Assembly: GCF_913055835.1 (NCBI RefSeq)
Contig: NZ_CAJXKQ010000006.1
Coordinates: forward strand, 62,001-126,000
Reading direction: 5' to 3'
Length of the DNA stretch: 64,000 nucleotides
From: an uncultured Marinobacter sp.
GTDB lineage: Bacteria; Pseudomonadota; Gammaproteobacteria; Pseudomonadales; Oleiphilaceae
Both the position numbers and the translations under genes were made by a program. The first letter of the stretch is position 1, and every line of letters begins with the position of its first letter. Under the pieces are notes generated by a model. That model searched no databases. It was not told where the DNA came from and was given only the letters and a program-made list of their open reading frames with translations. Of this stretch, positions 45,103 through 54,583 are shown in pieces.

Positions 45103-47670
45103 TCAGGCCAGAGGGTCTGCAATCGGGAGCTTGAGGGTGAAAGCAGAACCCTCGCCCGGTTTTGAAGAAACCGAAATCTCCCCCCTGTGTTTTTCCACGA
45201 CAGTTTTCACGAAGGAAAGCCCCAGCCCGGTTCCGTGTACGCCGGCCAACTCTGTGCTTTTTTGACGCCGATATCGGTCAAACAGGTGAGGCAGTTCTTC
45301 TGGATCGATTCCTGTGCCTTCATCGGCGATCGTCAAACAGGCCTGATGACCAGCACGGAACACTTGAATACTAATATCTGATCCTCTGGGGCTGTACTGA
45401 ACCGCATTGGTCAGCAGGTTAATGACAGCCCGCTCCAGAAGCTCTGCATTGCCTTTCAGCCACAGATCCTCGGTTCCCTGTAACTGGAGCTGTATCTGCT
45501 TCTCGATGGCCTGCTCACTGACGCTGTCGCGGGCGTTTTCGACAATGGCCAGAAATTCGCATTCGTAGAACCGGGTTTCCGTTAGCTGTTCGGCCCGTGC
45601 CAGCTGAACGAATTCCTCGGCCAGGTGGTAGCTTCTCCGGGCCAGTCTTCCCAGCTGTTCCAATTGTTCCTGCTCAATGTGGCTGGGATCTCGTTTCAAC
45701 TGTTCAATCAGGGCAAGCTGCGAAACCAGTGGCGAACGAACGTCGTGGGAAATAAAGTCGATGGCTTCGCGATGCTGGCGCTGCTGTTCCCGAAGTTCCG
45801 AGATGTCCGAAATGTTGGCAATGATGCCTTGCTGATCGCTGTCGGGCAGTGAAAACGGGGCGAAATGAATCAGAAAATCCTTGTCCCGGATTCTCAGGTC
45901 CACGGTTCGGCTCTGCTGAAGGGTCAGGGTATCCGAAACAGTTTCGTGCCAGGGTGGCGTTTCCCGAGGGTCGTGTCCTTCGAGCAGTCGCACCAGGGGA
46001 AGGCCTGCGAGGCTGGGCATGGGTTCGCGGAACCATTCTTCAATATGGCCATTGGCAAAGCGGATAACCCCCAGCTCATCGGTCACGATGATGCCGTCTG
46101 GCATGCGCTCGAAGCTTCTGCGAATAAACTGTTGCATGTGATTCAGCCGATCCGTGGCGATTCGAACCCGCTCAATTCGGGCTGAAATATTTTCGCTGGG
46201 CCTTGCGGCTGAATCCGCTGGTACGGTCTGCTCCAGATGAAGCCTGCGCAAGTAGCGCTGGATGGCCTCGCGACCAAGGTCATTGGGCAGCATCAGTCCC
46301 AGGTGATAGCGGGTACCTGCGCGTAAGAGCTGAATCCAGCTGCGGTTGCTGTCGTGGAGCCAGTGTCCGGGCGTCAGCTCAGCCGGAATATCGGCACGCG
46401 ACAAACCACGGGCGGAGAGAACCTCGCTCTCCTCGGCCAAAAGCCATCCAGTGGGCCGGAAGAGCGCCTGAAAGTGCTCCAGAAGTTGAGTTGGGCTCCT
46501 TCCCGAGGGTGGGGGGAGGGCGACCTGAGGGCTCCGGGCGAGGTCGTCCAACTGCCGGTTCAGAAAACGGTTGGTCATGGCGAGTCGAAGGCCACTCGAA
46601 ACCGGGAATGCCAGGAGAGGGACCAGCAAGGCGTTCGCCAGGGGGATCCACCATTTCATCGCCAGAAGGGCGAACAGATACAGGCCGGCCAGCCCGACCA
46701 GGGCCGCTGCGCAGGCCAGCAGGGTACGTGCCGGGCGCATCGGGGGAAGGGCGAGCGCAAGTATCAGTATGGTTACTATAGAAAGAAGGGCTGAAGCCCA
46801 CTCCGGCGACGGGCGAATCAGCAGCCCCTGGGTCCTGGCCGAAAATACATTGGCGTGAAATTCGACGCCGGACATAGGGCGGCTAAGGCCGGAGAAGGGG
46901 GTGGGTAGTATATCCCCGAAGCCCGCCGCCGTGGCGCCGACAAAGACGGTTTTGCCATTGAAACGTTCGGGTGCGGGCGGTTCTGTCAGGACCTGGGCAA
47001 AGGAATAGGACTGCAGGGAACCAGCACCACCGATAAGAGGGACTGCCCGGTACTGATCACGAACATTCACGTAGGGCAGGGTTTCTTCAGTCTCTGTTTC
47101 TTGCGGCCCAACGCCGCTGGCGGCCAGGGCAAGGCCTGGCCAGAGCTGTTGCCCGAGGCCATTGAACAGGTAGAGACCACGAGCGACGCCGTCGCTGTCC
47201 AGTTCCACATGCGCATGGCCAAGCCCTGCGGCCGCTGATGCCAGCTCTCCAACTGGCAATTGTTCACTTAACAGGTACCGGGATGTGGGCGGAGACAGGT
47301 AGACCGGGAGGATCACATTGCTGTGGCGGCGCATCTGTTCCGCCAGTTGCTTGTCGTCGGGTGACGGTTCCGCAAAAAGGATGTCGAAGACAATGGTTTT
47401 CGCCCCTGCCTGCTCAAGCTTGCCAATAAGCTCTGCGTGCAGGTTGCGAGGCCAGGGCCAGCGCCCCAGGCGGTTCAGGCTGAGCTCGTCAATGGTTACC
47501 AGCACAACCTCATCCGAGGCTTTGACGGGATTTGAAGTGATGGCCTGATCATACAGCCAGTAATCAAGGCGTTCGGGCAGTTCCGTTGTCTGGATGAGCA
47601 GAAGAAGTGCCAGCAGTATCAGGCCCAGAGTCCAGGGGGTCGTTTTAATTGGAAGCCAATCCCGGTTCAT
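45103..47670 (-). CDS. CHASE2-domain sensor histidine kinase
   Basis: 855 residues. N-terminal membrane helix (about 13-29), then a large periplasmic CHASE2 domain (DQAITSNPVKASDEVVLVTID, cited by its DEVVLVTID strand, RWPWPRNLHAELIGKL, FDILFAEPSPDD) to about residue 300. A cluster of three hydrophobic helices follows, then a PAS-like region, and a HisKA helix with FISHDVRSPLVSQL where His642 is the phosphorylation site. The C-terminal ATPase domain has LTNAVQYSPRGS (N box), ADEGTGIDPEEL (G1) and GTGLGLSFVKTVVEKH (G2). It is the third gene of the unit RR, FecR-LysM protein, kinase. The signal is unknown. Confidence 0.92.
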   Translation of the reverse strand: MNRDWLPIKTTPWTLGLILLALLLLIQTTELPERLDYWLYDQAITSNPVKASDEVVLVTIDELSLNRLGRWPWPRNLHAELIGKLEQAGAKTIVFDILFAEPSPDDKQLAEQMRRHSNVILPVYLSPPTSRYLLSEQLPVGELASAAAGLGHAHVELDSDGVARGLYLFNGLGQQLWPGLALAASGVGPQETETEETLPYVNVRDQYRAVPLIGGAGSLQSYSFAQVLTEPPAPERFNGKTVFVGATAAGFGDILPTPFSGLSRPMSGVEFHANVFSARTQGLLIRPSPEWASALLSIVTILILALALPPMRPARTLLACAAALVGLAGLYLFALLAMKWWIPLANALLVPLLAFPVSSGLRLAMTNRFLNRQLDDLARSPQVALPPPSGRSPTQLLEHFQALFRPTGWLLAEESEVLSARGLSRADIPAELTPGHWLHDSNRSWIQLLRAGTRYHLGLMLPNDLGREAIQRYLRRLHLEQTVPADSAARPSENISARIERVRIATDRLNHMQQFIRRSFERMPDGIIVTDELGVIRFANGHIEEWFREPMPSLAGLPLVRLLEGHDPRETPPWHETVSDTLTLQQSRTVDLRIRDKDFLIHFAPFSLPDSDQQGIIANISDISELREQQRQHREAIDFISHDVRSPLVSQLALIEQLKRDPSHIEQEQLEQLGRLARRSYHLAEEFVQLARAEQLTETRFYECEFLAIVENARDSVSEQAIEKQIQLQLQGTEDLWLKGNAELLERAVINLLTNAVQYSPRGSDISIQVFRAGHQACLTIADEGTGIDPEELPHLFDRYRRQKSTELAGVHGTGLGLSFVKTVVEKHRGEISVSSKPGEGSAFTLKLPIADPLA

Positions 47671-47703
47671 GAGTCCTGCTGTGTGTTTCGGTCGATCAAC
47701 GGA

Positions 47704-49341
47704 TTATTCCAGGTACAATTCCCTCCCTGGCCCCCAGCGGCTTTGCAAAGGACCATCAGAAAGAGCTTTCAGGCGCACAAAATACCGCCTTCCGGGAATA
47801 AGACGCAAGGCTGCTGTGGTATCAGACAGCGTTGCTTCCTTGATAATGTTGTTGAATCCAGGCTCTTCCGAAAGCTGAAGGCGGTAGTCTGTGGCCGTGT
47901 CCACCTTCTCCCAGAAAACCCTGACCTGGCTGTCGATATAGTTCACGCTGATGATTCGAACCGGCGGCAGGCTGCCATTAACCACAAGCTCTCGTGCTTC
48001 GGTAGTGGCGACGGAGTTGCCACCTGCTTCGGTAACGACCCGCCAGTAATATTTGCCCGGCCCCAGCGGACGTGACGGCAGGGCTGATGTTTCCGGCGCC
48101 CACTCGCTGGTAGCGATCAGGTTTCTGAAATCCCTGTCCTCGGCAACTTCTACGCGAGCCACTTCGTTGTCGCCGTTAAGCTCCCAGCGGAACTCGGGCA
48201 TATCATCGTTCACGGTGTCCCCGTTAGCGGGCGATACCAGGCTGGCTGTTCTCGCCTGAAGATCGACCTCCACTGGCACCACCTGGGGCATGCCTGCGGT
48301 TCCTCGAGCGTCTAGCGCTGCCAGGTGTACCTCATAGGTGCCGTTATCCAGCCGCCCGATATCAAAGCTGTTGCCGGTGAGTTTCCGGCTTTCCACCCAG
48401 CGGCCGGTGTCGCTTTCAAAAATATCCACCCGGTGCATGGGAGCTCGGCTTTCCTGCCAGGTCATGGTGGCCGGCAGTTGGGTCAGTATCGGGGGAAGAG
48501 GGTTGAGTGCCGGCGCTGGCGGCAGGCGGCGAATGCTGAGGCCACCATTGCCATTGGTGGACAGGCTGGCACCGAAACCAGCGGGAATGCGGCGGGTTTT
48601 ACCGGGCGCCCCGAAGTCAACGTTGCCCTCGGTTACCTGCAGGCGAGTGCCTTCTGGAGATGTCTGGAGGGCAAACGCGGTTCCGCGCACGGCAGCGACC
48701 GCCGATGGCGTTTCGATCTCGAATCTGGCTCCGCCTTCCATTACGGGCTTCACCCGAGTGTGGATCTCGCCCCTGTCGAGTCTGAGCCGGGTATCCACCA
48801 TTCCGGCTTTGCCGTATTGAGTCAGCCGGTTGAAGATCAGTCGTGAATTCGGAGAAATCCGCACTTCCGAGCCGTCAGCCAATTCGACGGTGGCGGTTCC
48901 GGATGCTGACAGAATTTCATCACCGACACGGATCAGGGTTTCTTCACCAAGAGGTGTTTTCCTGCTTGTGCTTCCTGAAATCAGTTGAACGGTTCCCGTA
49001 ACTGATGTCGCCCGGGCAGGCTGGGGTTGGCGCTTCAGCCAGGTAAGAGGAATTCGAATACTGTCGCCGGCACCGAGTATGGCGCCATTGCCAATCCGGT
49101 TGTACTGCAGCAGGCGGCTGGGCGAAAAGCTCGATGCGAGCAGTTGGCTGGCCACTTCCGAAAAGCTCTCGCCAGGACGCAATGTGTAGATCCACTCAGG
49201 TACCGGGTTGGCGGAAGATGCATCGGAATGCCCGGCAGAACCACGGGTCACCGACAGCTCCGCAGCCGCGGGTGCTGCGCAAACAAGTAGCGCAAGTATA
49301 AGCAGCAGTGCGGGCAATCGCGGAGCCGGGCTTTCAGTCAT
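47704..49341 (-). CDS. LysM and FecR domain secreted protein
   Basis: About 545 residues with a signal peptide (LPALLLILALLVCAAPAAA). Next is a LysM domain (YTLRPGESFSEVASQLLASS, ILGAGDSIRIPLTWLK) that should bind peptidoglycan. A FecR-type domain follows (GTVQLISGSTSRKTPLGEE, VELADGSEVRISPNSRLIF, ETPSAVAAVRGTAFALQ), and then two FN3-like strands to the end. In this protein FecR is free of a sigma-factor or TonB context. It lies between the response regulator and the CHASE2 kinase, so it may supply or modulate their signal. Start ATG 49341 overlaps the response-regulator stop by eight bases. Confidence 0.88.
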   Translation of the reverse strand: MTESPAPRLPALLLILALLVCAAPAAAELSVTRGSAGHSDASSANPVPEWIYTLRPGESFSEVASQLLASSFSPSRLLQYNRIGNGAILGAGDSIRIPLTWLKRQPQPARATSVTGTVQLISGSTSRKTPLGEETLIRVGDEILSASGTATVELADGSEVRISPNSRLIFNRLTQYGKAGMVDTRLRLDRGEIHTRVKPVMEGGARFEIETPSAVAAVRGTAFALQTSPEGTRLQVTEGNVDFGAPGKTRRIPAGFGASLSTNGNGGLSIRRLPPAPALNPLPPILTQLPATMTWQESRAPMHRVDIFESDTGRWVESRKLTGNSFDIGRLDNGTYEVHLAALDARGTAGMPQVVPVEVDLQARTASLVSPANGDTVNDDMPEFRWELNGDNEVARVEVAEDRDFRNLIATSEWAPETSALPSRPLGPGKYYWRVVTEAGGNSVATTEARELVVNGSLPPVRIISVNYIDSQVRVFWEKVDTATDYRLQLSEEPGFNNIIKEATLSDTTAALRLIPGRRYFVRLKALSDGPLQSRWGPGRELYLE

Positions 49342-50068
49342 TGGCTGCCCTGGCGGGTTCCTGGTCGTCAAACGCCTGATCCTGAGCCTTCATGGCTTCC
49401 AGTCGGTAGCCTCGCTGGTAAATCGTCTTAATTCGAAAGCCGTTTTCAGGATTGAGGCCCAAACGACGGCGAAGGCGGCTCATATGCGTGTCCACCGTGC
49501 GGGTATTGATGTCCCGCGCCAGGCCCCAGACGCGTTCAAGCAGCATTTCCCGGGTCAGCAGGCGGCCCTGGTTCTGGAACAGGAACAGGGTCAGGTCGAA
49601 ATCCTTGTCGGTCAGGGTCAGTTCCTCACCATGGAGAGCAATGACCCGTTGCTGGGTATTGATTTCGAACGGACCGTAGCGAAGCACTTCTTTCTCGCTG
49701 TCCGGGTTGGAGCGCCTTGCCAGGGCGTTGATACGCGCGACCAGCTCCGCCGCACGGGCAGGTTTGGCGAGGTAATCGTCGGCCCCGGCATCCAGAGCCC
49801 GGACAATGTCTGCCTCGCTGTCCCGCTGGGTGAGAAACACCACCGGAATCGGCCAGTTCAACTGGGCGCGAACGCTCTGAAGAACGTCAATGCCCGTCAT
49901 GTCCGGAATCTGCCAGTCCAGAATCAGCAGGTCATAGCTGCGATGCAGGACCGCGCTCAGGAAATTCTGACCGGTGGGAAAGCTGTCGCAGTGATGCCCG
50001 CGTTCAGACAGAATCGACTGGATGTGCTGTGCCTGTTCGGTTTCATCTTCAAGCAAAGCAATACGCAT
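49334..50068 (-). CDS. OmpR/PhoB-family response regulator
   Basis: 244 residues. The receiver domain has Asp51 as phospho-acceptor in LLILDWQIPD, acidic pair EDE near residue 8, Thr80 and Lys102 (YLAKPAR). The winged-helix effector domain has the PhoB-like LTDKDFDLTLFLFQNQGRLLTREML (cited as LTDKDFDL and GRLLTREML), then RTVDTHMSRLRRRLG and IYQRGYRLE. It is the first gene of the module and the likely partner of the CHASE2 kinase at its other end. Confidence 0.94.
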   Translation of the reverse strand: MRIALLEDETEQAQHIQSILSERGHHCDSFPTGQNFLSAVLHRSYDLLILDWQIPDMTGIDVLQSVRAQLNWPIPVVFLTQRDSEADIVRALDAGADDYLAKPARAAELVARINALARRSNPDSEKEVLRYGPFEINTQQRVIALHGEELTLTDKDFDLTLFLFQNQGRLLTREMLLERVWGLARDINTRTVDTHMSRLRRRLGLNPENGFRIKTIYQRGYRLEAMKAQDQAFDDQEPARAAND

Positions 50069-50179
50069 TTAACCTCTCCCGGAGTGTTGCTCTCTTGCCT
50101 GTTATGGAGCAGAGGTCTTTACGGACTACTCTGCTATATCAAGCAATTATCACAAAATGTGGATCTGCGTTCAGTTTCG

Positions 50180-52363
50180 TTATGTAGACTTGCGTAAACG
50201 GACTGCAGGCTTTCCGTTGTCGTCGTCAAGTGTTTGTCGGCAGCCGGGAAAATTACTGCAGCCCCAGAACCAGCCTTTTTTACCCTTGCGCCGCACCAGG
50301 GGCGAGAAACAATAGGGGCAGGGAATGGGTTTCTGCCCGCTTCCGTCTTGGGGCGTGGCTTCTTCCAGGGGGCGGGTGCCACGACAATCCGGGTAGCGGG
50401 TACAGGCATAGAATCGGCCGAATTTGCCGTCTCGCTCCAGCATGGGTGCGCGACATTTTGGGCAGTGGGGCTGTGCCTCCGGCGAGATCGAGTCGCCGCT
50501 TCCTGCCTCACTGGCTGGCCGGCCCTGGGGGCTGTTCAGAAAGCCGCGGATTTCTTCCTTCAGGGTTTCGAGGAACTGTCTGGGGTCCCCTTCACCACGG
50601 CGAATGCTCTCCAGGTTTGCTTCCCACACTGCCGTGCGGTCGGGCTTGCTGACCGACTCGGGTAGAGCGCTGATCAAAACTTTGGCTTTGTCAGTAGCCC
50701 GGATGTGCCGACTGTCCCGGTACAGGTAATCCCGCTTGAACAGGGTGTCGATGATGGCGGCCCGGGTTGCCTCTGTGCCCAGGCCATCGGTTTCCCGCAG
50801 GGTTTTTCTGAGTTCGGTATCGGTGACAAACCGGGCAATGTTGGTCATCGCCGAGAGCAGGGTCGCATCGGTGAAATGCTGTGGCGGCTGGGTCTTCCGT
50901 TCGGTAAGGCGGCTATCGTCGCAGAATACGGGTTCGCCTTTCTCCAGCCTCGGCAGGGGCGTCTTGTCCGGTTCGTTGCGCCCCTCCCGAAGTTTCAGCT
51001 CCAGCGTTTTCCAGCCCGGTTCCAGGATGGCGGTTTCCGTGGCGCGGAACTGGTGTTCGGACACCCGCACCGTCAATTTGCCTTCCCGGTGCACGGCATC
51101 TGGCGCGAACTGCATCAGATAATAGCGACTGATCAGGCCGTAGATTTTTTCTTCTGCCGCGCTGAGTTTACCGTTCGGCGTGGGACGGCTGGTTGGAATA
51201 ATGGCGTGGTGGGCGTCAACCTGTTTATCGTTCCACGCGGCAGTCCTTCGGTCCAGATCTGCGCCGTTGCAGGCCTCCTCAAGATCCGGTGCCACCCGGG
51301 CAATGGCCCGCACCACCTGTTCCCGCTGAGCGTAATGGCCTTCCGGCAAGTACCGGCAGTCGGACCGTGGGTAGGTGATGAGCTGGTGGCGCTCGTAGAG
51401 GTTTTGGGCGGTATCCAGTACTTCTTTGGCGCCCATCCGGAACAGCCGGCCGGCTTCGATTTGCAGGGCCGAAAGGGAAAAGGGCAGCGGTGGAGCTTCC
51501 GACCGATCCCGGAAGCGGGACTCGGTAATGGTGCCGGGGCGGCTCCGAACGCTGTCGGCAATCTGTTCAGCGATTTCCCGGTTCAGCAGACGATTTTCTT
51601 CATCCAGATAGTCCTGGAATTGCTCGTCGGGCAGCCAGCGGGCGGTAAAGGTTCGTTGGTCGGCTTCCTCCTCCTGTGCCTTGAATTGCCCTTCAATCCG
51701 GTAATAAGGCTTGGGCTGGAAGTTTTCGATGGTGTTGTCTCGCTCAACCACAAGGCCGAGTACGGGAGTTTGGACCCGGCCAACTGAATAGACGCCTTGT
51801 TCCCCTTGCTGCTGGTAGCTGAGCGTATAGAAGCGGGTGAGGTTGATGCCATACAGCCAGTCCGCCCGTTGCCGGGCCAGTGCCGAGTGGGACAGTCGAC
51901 GGAATTCCCGGTTGTCTTTCGGGCTCTGGATCGCGCGAGCCACGGCCGCCGGTGTCAGATCGTTGATCAGGATACGCTGCACAGGTGCGCTGGTGCCGAA
52001 ATAGCGGATAACCTCGTCCACTAGCAATTGGCCTTCACGGTCAGGGTCGCCGGCATGAATAATGGTCTGGGCCTGACGGATCAGCGATTCCAGCACTTTG
52101 AGCTGCTGCCGCACGCTGTCCTTTGGCATGACTTCCCATTTTTCGGGAAACATGGGCAGGTCCTCTTGCCGCCATTTTTTCCACGATGGGTTATAACGTG
52201 CGGGCTCGGCCGGTTCCAGGAGGTGGCCGATGCACCAGCTTACGGTGGCAGCGTTTTCGCCGTTGCCACAGCGTATCCAGCCCTGGCCTTTCTGGTGGGG
52301 GCCGGGGAGGGCAGCGGCGATGGCGCGGCCGAGGCTTGGTTTTTCGGCGATGTACAGGTGCAT
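50180..52363 (-). CDS. topB: DNA topoisomerase III (type IA) with C-terminal zinc fingers
   Basis: 727 residues. The Toprim domain has IAEKPSLGRAIAAAL and HAGDPDREGQLLVDEV, and the active-site Tyr331 is in LITYPRSDCRYLPEGHY. VYSVGRVQTPVLGLVVERD is conserved. Two four-Cys topoisomerase zinc-finger repeats end the protein (CPKCRAPMLERDGKFGRFYAC and CPYCFSPLVRRKGKKGWFWGC, each with a second Cys pair). It decatenates and resolves recombination intermediates. The enteric form (about 650) usually lacks such long zinc tails. It is monocistronic. Confidence 0.94.
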   Translation of the reverse strand: MHLYIAEKPSLGRAIAAALPGPHQKGQGWIRCGNGENAATVSWCIGHLLEPAEPARYNPSWKKWRQEDLPMFPEKWEVMPKDSVRQQLKVLESLIRQAQTIIHAGDPDREGQLLVDEVIRYFGTSAPVQRILINDLTPAAVARAIQSPKDNREFRRLSHSALARQRADWLYGINLTRFYTLSYQQQGEQGVYSVGRVQTPVLGLVVERDNTIENFQPKPYYRIEGQFKAQEEEADQRTFTARWLPDEQFQDYLDEENRLLNREIAEQIADSVRSRPGTITESRFRDRSEAPPLPFSLSALQIEAGRLFRMGAKEVLDTAQNLYERHQLITYPRSDCRYLPEGHYAQREQVVRAIARVAPDLEEACNGADLDRRTAAWNDKQVDAHHAIIPTSRPTPNGKLSAAEEKIYGLISRYYLMQFAPDAVHREGKLTVRVSEHQFRATETAILEPGWKTLELKLREGRNEPDKTPLPRLEKGEPVFCDDSRLTERKTQPPQHFTDATLLSAMTNIARFVTDTELRKTLRETDGLGTEATRAAIIDTLFKRDYLYRDSRHIRATDKAKVLISALPESVSKPDRTAVWEANLESIRRGEGDPRQFLETLKEEIRGFLNSPQGRPASEAGSGDSISPEAQPHCPKCRAPMLERDGKFGRFYACTRYPDCRGTRPLEEATPQDGSGQKPIPCPYCFSPLVRRKGKKGWFWGCSNFPGCRQTLDDDNGKPAVRLRKST

Positions 52364-52640
52364 GGGGTTTGGGTGTTTTGGAATCGGGATGGGAATGTGG
52401 CGCTTTGGCTTTATGCTGTCAAGGCTCTCGGGTACGTCGGTTGTTCTGTAGTAGACTGTGAGCTAGCGGGCAGTGGCTGTGGGAGAGGCCTGTCCAAAAC
52501 ACGCCGTAAACCCATCCCTGGGGGCTTGGTGTTGCCATCCATGGCAACACACAGTTTTGGAAAGGCCTCTCCCACACCCACATCGAGCTCCCCGTAATTC
52601 GCCCCTTATACCTCGGGTTGAGCATTAGGAGTCCTGGAAC
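52364..52640. other. Intergenic region with a palindromic repeat
   Basis: The gap between divergent topB and bolA. It contains the 99-base palindromic element at 52478-52576, which separates two short flanks that must hold both promoters. No ORF is called. Confidence 0.6.
52478..52576. repeat. Palindromic MITE/REP-like element
   Basis: 23-base arms (52478-52500 and 52554-52576, TGTGGGAGAGGCCTGTCCAA and its inverse) match at 22 of 23 positions. Inside lies another palindrome, GTGTTGCCAT-CC-ATGGCAACAC (52529-52550). The element has no coding capacity and lies between topB and bolA. The pattern of long terminal inverted arms around a small second hairpin looks like a mobile palindromic repeat. 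Confidence 0.85.
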
Positions 52641-52997
52641 ATGAAAATCCAAAACGCAATTGAAACCAAATTGAACGACGCCTTCGAGGCGCGTGTGCTT
52701 CAGGTGGAGAACGAGAGCCACAAGCACAGTGTGCCGCCTAATTCTGAAACTCATTTCAAGGTGACCCTGGTGTCGCCGGAATTTGAGGGGCAGATGAAGG
52801 TGCGGCGGCATCAGGCTATTTACAAGGTGCTTGCCGAGGAACTGGCGGGGCCGGTTCATGCGTTGGCGTTGCATCTATACTCACCGGAGGAGTGGGCGGC
52901 GACCGGTCAGTCGGCGCCCGAGTCTCCGAACTGTATGGGCGGGTCCAAGAAGGATCCGGCGATGGCGGCGCGGACCGCTCAGGGAGAGGGTTCATGA
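52641..52997 (+). CDS. bolA: BolA family protein
   Basis: 118 residues. The BolA fold covers 1-85 (IQNAIETKLNDAFEARVLQVENES, HFKVTLVSPEFEG, VRRHQAIYKVLAEEL, HALALHLYSPEEW) and binds monothiol glutaredoxin with a [2Fe-2S] cluster. The remaining 30 residues are a polar tail with one Cys (PNCMGGSKKDP). Its stop overlaps the next start by four bases (ATGA). It is probably involved in Fe-S handling or morphology under stress, as known for the family. Confidence 0.9.
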   Translation: MKIQNAIETKLNDAFEARVLQVENESHKHSVPPNSETHFKVTLVSPEFEGQMKVRRHQAIYKVLAEELAGPVHALALHLYSPEEWAATGQSAPESPNCMGGSKKDPAMAARTAQGEGS

Positions 52998-53617
52998 GTC
53001 AGTTTTTCCAGATTCATCCGGAGACGCCGCAGAAGCGTCTGATCAATCAGGCGGTGGATATTCTGCGTCGTGGCGGGGTGATTGTGTATCCCACGGATTC
53101 CGCCTATGCCATTGGCTGCCACCTTGGAGACAAGCAGGCGGCGGATCGGATCAAGCGGATTCGCAAACTGGATGACAAGCATAATTTTACGCTGGTGTGC
53201 CGGGATCTTTCGGACATTGGGGTATATGCCAAGGTGGACAATACCCAGTATCGGTTGCTGAAGAATTTCACCCCCGGGCCCTATACCTTCATTCTGGATG
53301 CCACCAGTGAGGTGCCCCGGCGGCTGCTCCATCCGAAGCGTCGTTCCGTGGGTGTGCGGGTGCCGGATAATGCGATTGTTCAGGAGCTCCTTGGTGAACT
53401 TGGTGAGCCAATCATGAGCAGCACCCTGATCCTGCCGGGCGAGACGGATCCGATGACAGACCCTTACGATATCCGGGAAACCCTGGAGCATGAGCTTGAT
53501 CTGATTATCGACGGCGGGTTCTGTGGTATGGAAGCCACCACCGTGGTGGACTTTACCGGGGAGGCACCGGTGGTTACCCGAGTGGGTAAAGGAGACCCGG
53601 CCCCGTTCGAAGTCTGA
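52994..53617 (+). CDS. yciO: YciO family protein (Sua5/YrdC fold)
   Basis: 207 residues, close to E. coli YciO (206). The Sua5/YrdC/YciO fold motifs are GGVIVYPTDSAYAIGCHL, IKRIRKLDDKHNFTLVCRDLS (two blocks), NFTPGPYTFIL, RSVGVRVPDN and IMSSTLILPGE. TsaC/Sua5 makes threonylcarbamoyl-AMP for tRNA t6A; YciO has weak activity in this reaction and its main role is open. ATG 52994 overlaps bolA by four bases, with GGGAGAGG upstream. Confidence 0.9.
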   Translation: MSQFFQIHPETPQKRLINQAVDILRRGGVIVYPTDSAYAIGCHLGDKQAADRIKRIRKLDDKHNFTLVCRDLSDIGVYAKVDNTQYRLLKNFTPGPYTFILDATSEVPRRLLHPKRRSVGVRVPDNAIVQELLGELGEPIMSSTLILPGETDPMTDPYDIRETLEHELDLIIDGGFCGMEATTVVDFTGEAPVVTRVGKGDPAPFEV

Positions 53618-53638
53618 TCGACTTTATTTGTCGGTATC

Positions 53639-54304
53639 TCAAGCCCGGGCGTTCAGGTTGAAGGCGTACGCTCGGCTATTCCCCGCTGCTTCAATTTGTT
53701 CGGCACTGACTGAGCGCCGCATGGTGTCGTAACGGTGTACCAGGTCCTGCAGACCATTGAACTGTTGGTTCTCGCTGATCAGTGTGTCCAGTAGCGGGTT
53801 ATTCACCCCGTAGGCCTGGTTCAGCTTGAGCGCATTGTCCATAAAGTGCAGCGTGGGCTCGTTGACGCTCAGGCGATTGAACGCTTCCTTGAAGTTTTTG
53901 TTTACGTTCAGATCTTTTTCAATCTGTGTGCGTGTGCTGTCGGCGATTTTCCCCTCCACCGCAACGCTGCCATTTTCAGTTTTGCTCACGTTCAATGCGG
54001 TTGCCGGGTGCAGGTTGTATTCGGCAAGTTTGTGCCGCAGGGTTTCCCGCACAAAGGCAAGATCCTGCCCCACGGTCTGTTTGTAGTCAGCCATGGCCAA
54101 TCTGCGGGCTTTCAGACGGGCGAGGTCGGCCTGACTGCTTTCCGAGGGTGTAAAGCGGTCATCGCCAGGAGTCGGCTCGGTTTCCATGGCTTTTGTCTGG
54201 GCCTTTCCCGGCGCAGCTTCCGGGGCTGTAGACGGGGTCTGGCGCTTTTCCATGGCCTGCTGGAACTGGGTGCTCGCCCGGATCAGAGAGGTCAGTAGGG
54301 ACAT
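53639..54304 (-). CDS. Protein of unknown function, predicted helical
   Basis: 221 residues; I do not recognise a family. It starts MSLLTSLIRASTQFQQAMEK, followed by a Pro/Ala/Thr-rich low-complexity linker to about 55. A long charged helical part comes next (ARLKARRLAMADYKQTVGQDL, FVRETLRHKLAEYNLHPATAL), and the end is asparagine- and alanine-rich. There is no signal peptide or membrane helix. GGAGG ten bases from ATG 54304 supports this start over an in-frame GTG at 54328. It is convergent with yciO (21 bases between stops). Confidence 0.65.
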   Translation of the reverse strand: MSLLTSLIRASTQFQQAMEKRQTPSTAPEAAPGKAQTKAMETEPTPGDDRFTPSESSQADLARLKARRLAMADYKQTVGQDLAFVRETLRHKLAEYNLHPATALNVSKTENGSVAVEGKIADSTRTQIEKDLNVNKNFKEAFNRLSVNEPTLHFMDNALKLNQAYGVNNPLLDTLISENQQFNGLQDLVHRYDTMRRSVSAEQIEAAGNSRAYAFNLNARA

Positions 54305-54583
54305 GGATGGGTTTCCTCCTTCGGTCAACCGGAACGCGGTTTCCGAACAGTCTGCGTGGGGAATAACGAATACCTGTCATCATGCTTTGCAGCTTTCAGG
54401 CCAAGTCTTTCGATTTCCTTTCTGATGTCTCCCTCTTTCGTGTGTAAACGACCTTTCCGGGATCTGATCTGGATCAGGAAATAATTGACGCATATCTATA
54501 AAGTTTGGCGACAGTTAGTTGTCATCAAAAAACATCAAATAATCTCCAGGCTGCATGCCGCGCGGCCTCTGTGTCGGGTTACC

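Noticed and set aside
47704..49341. The FecR-domain protein as an anti-sigma factor
   Set aside because: It has a cleavable signal peptide, a LysM domain and no membrane-spanning anti-sigma helix, and no ECF sigma gene is near.
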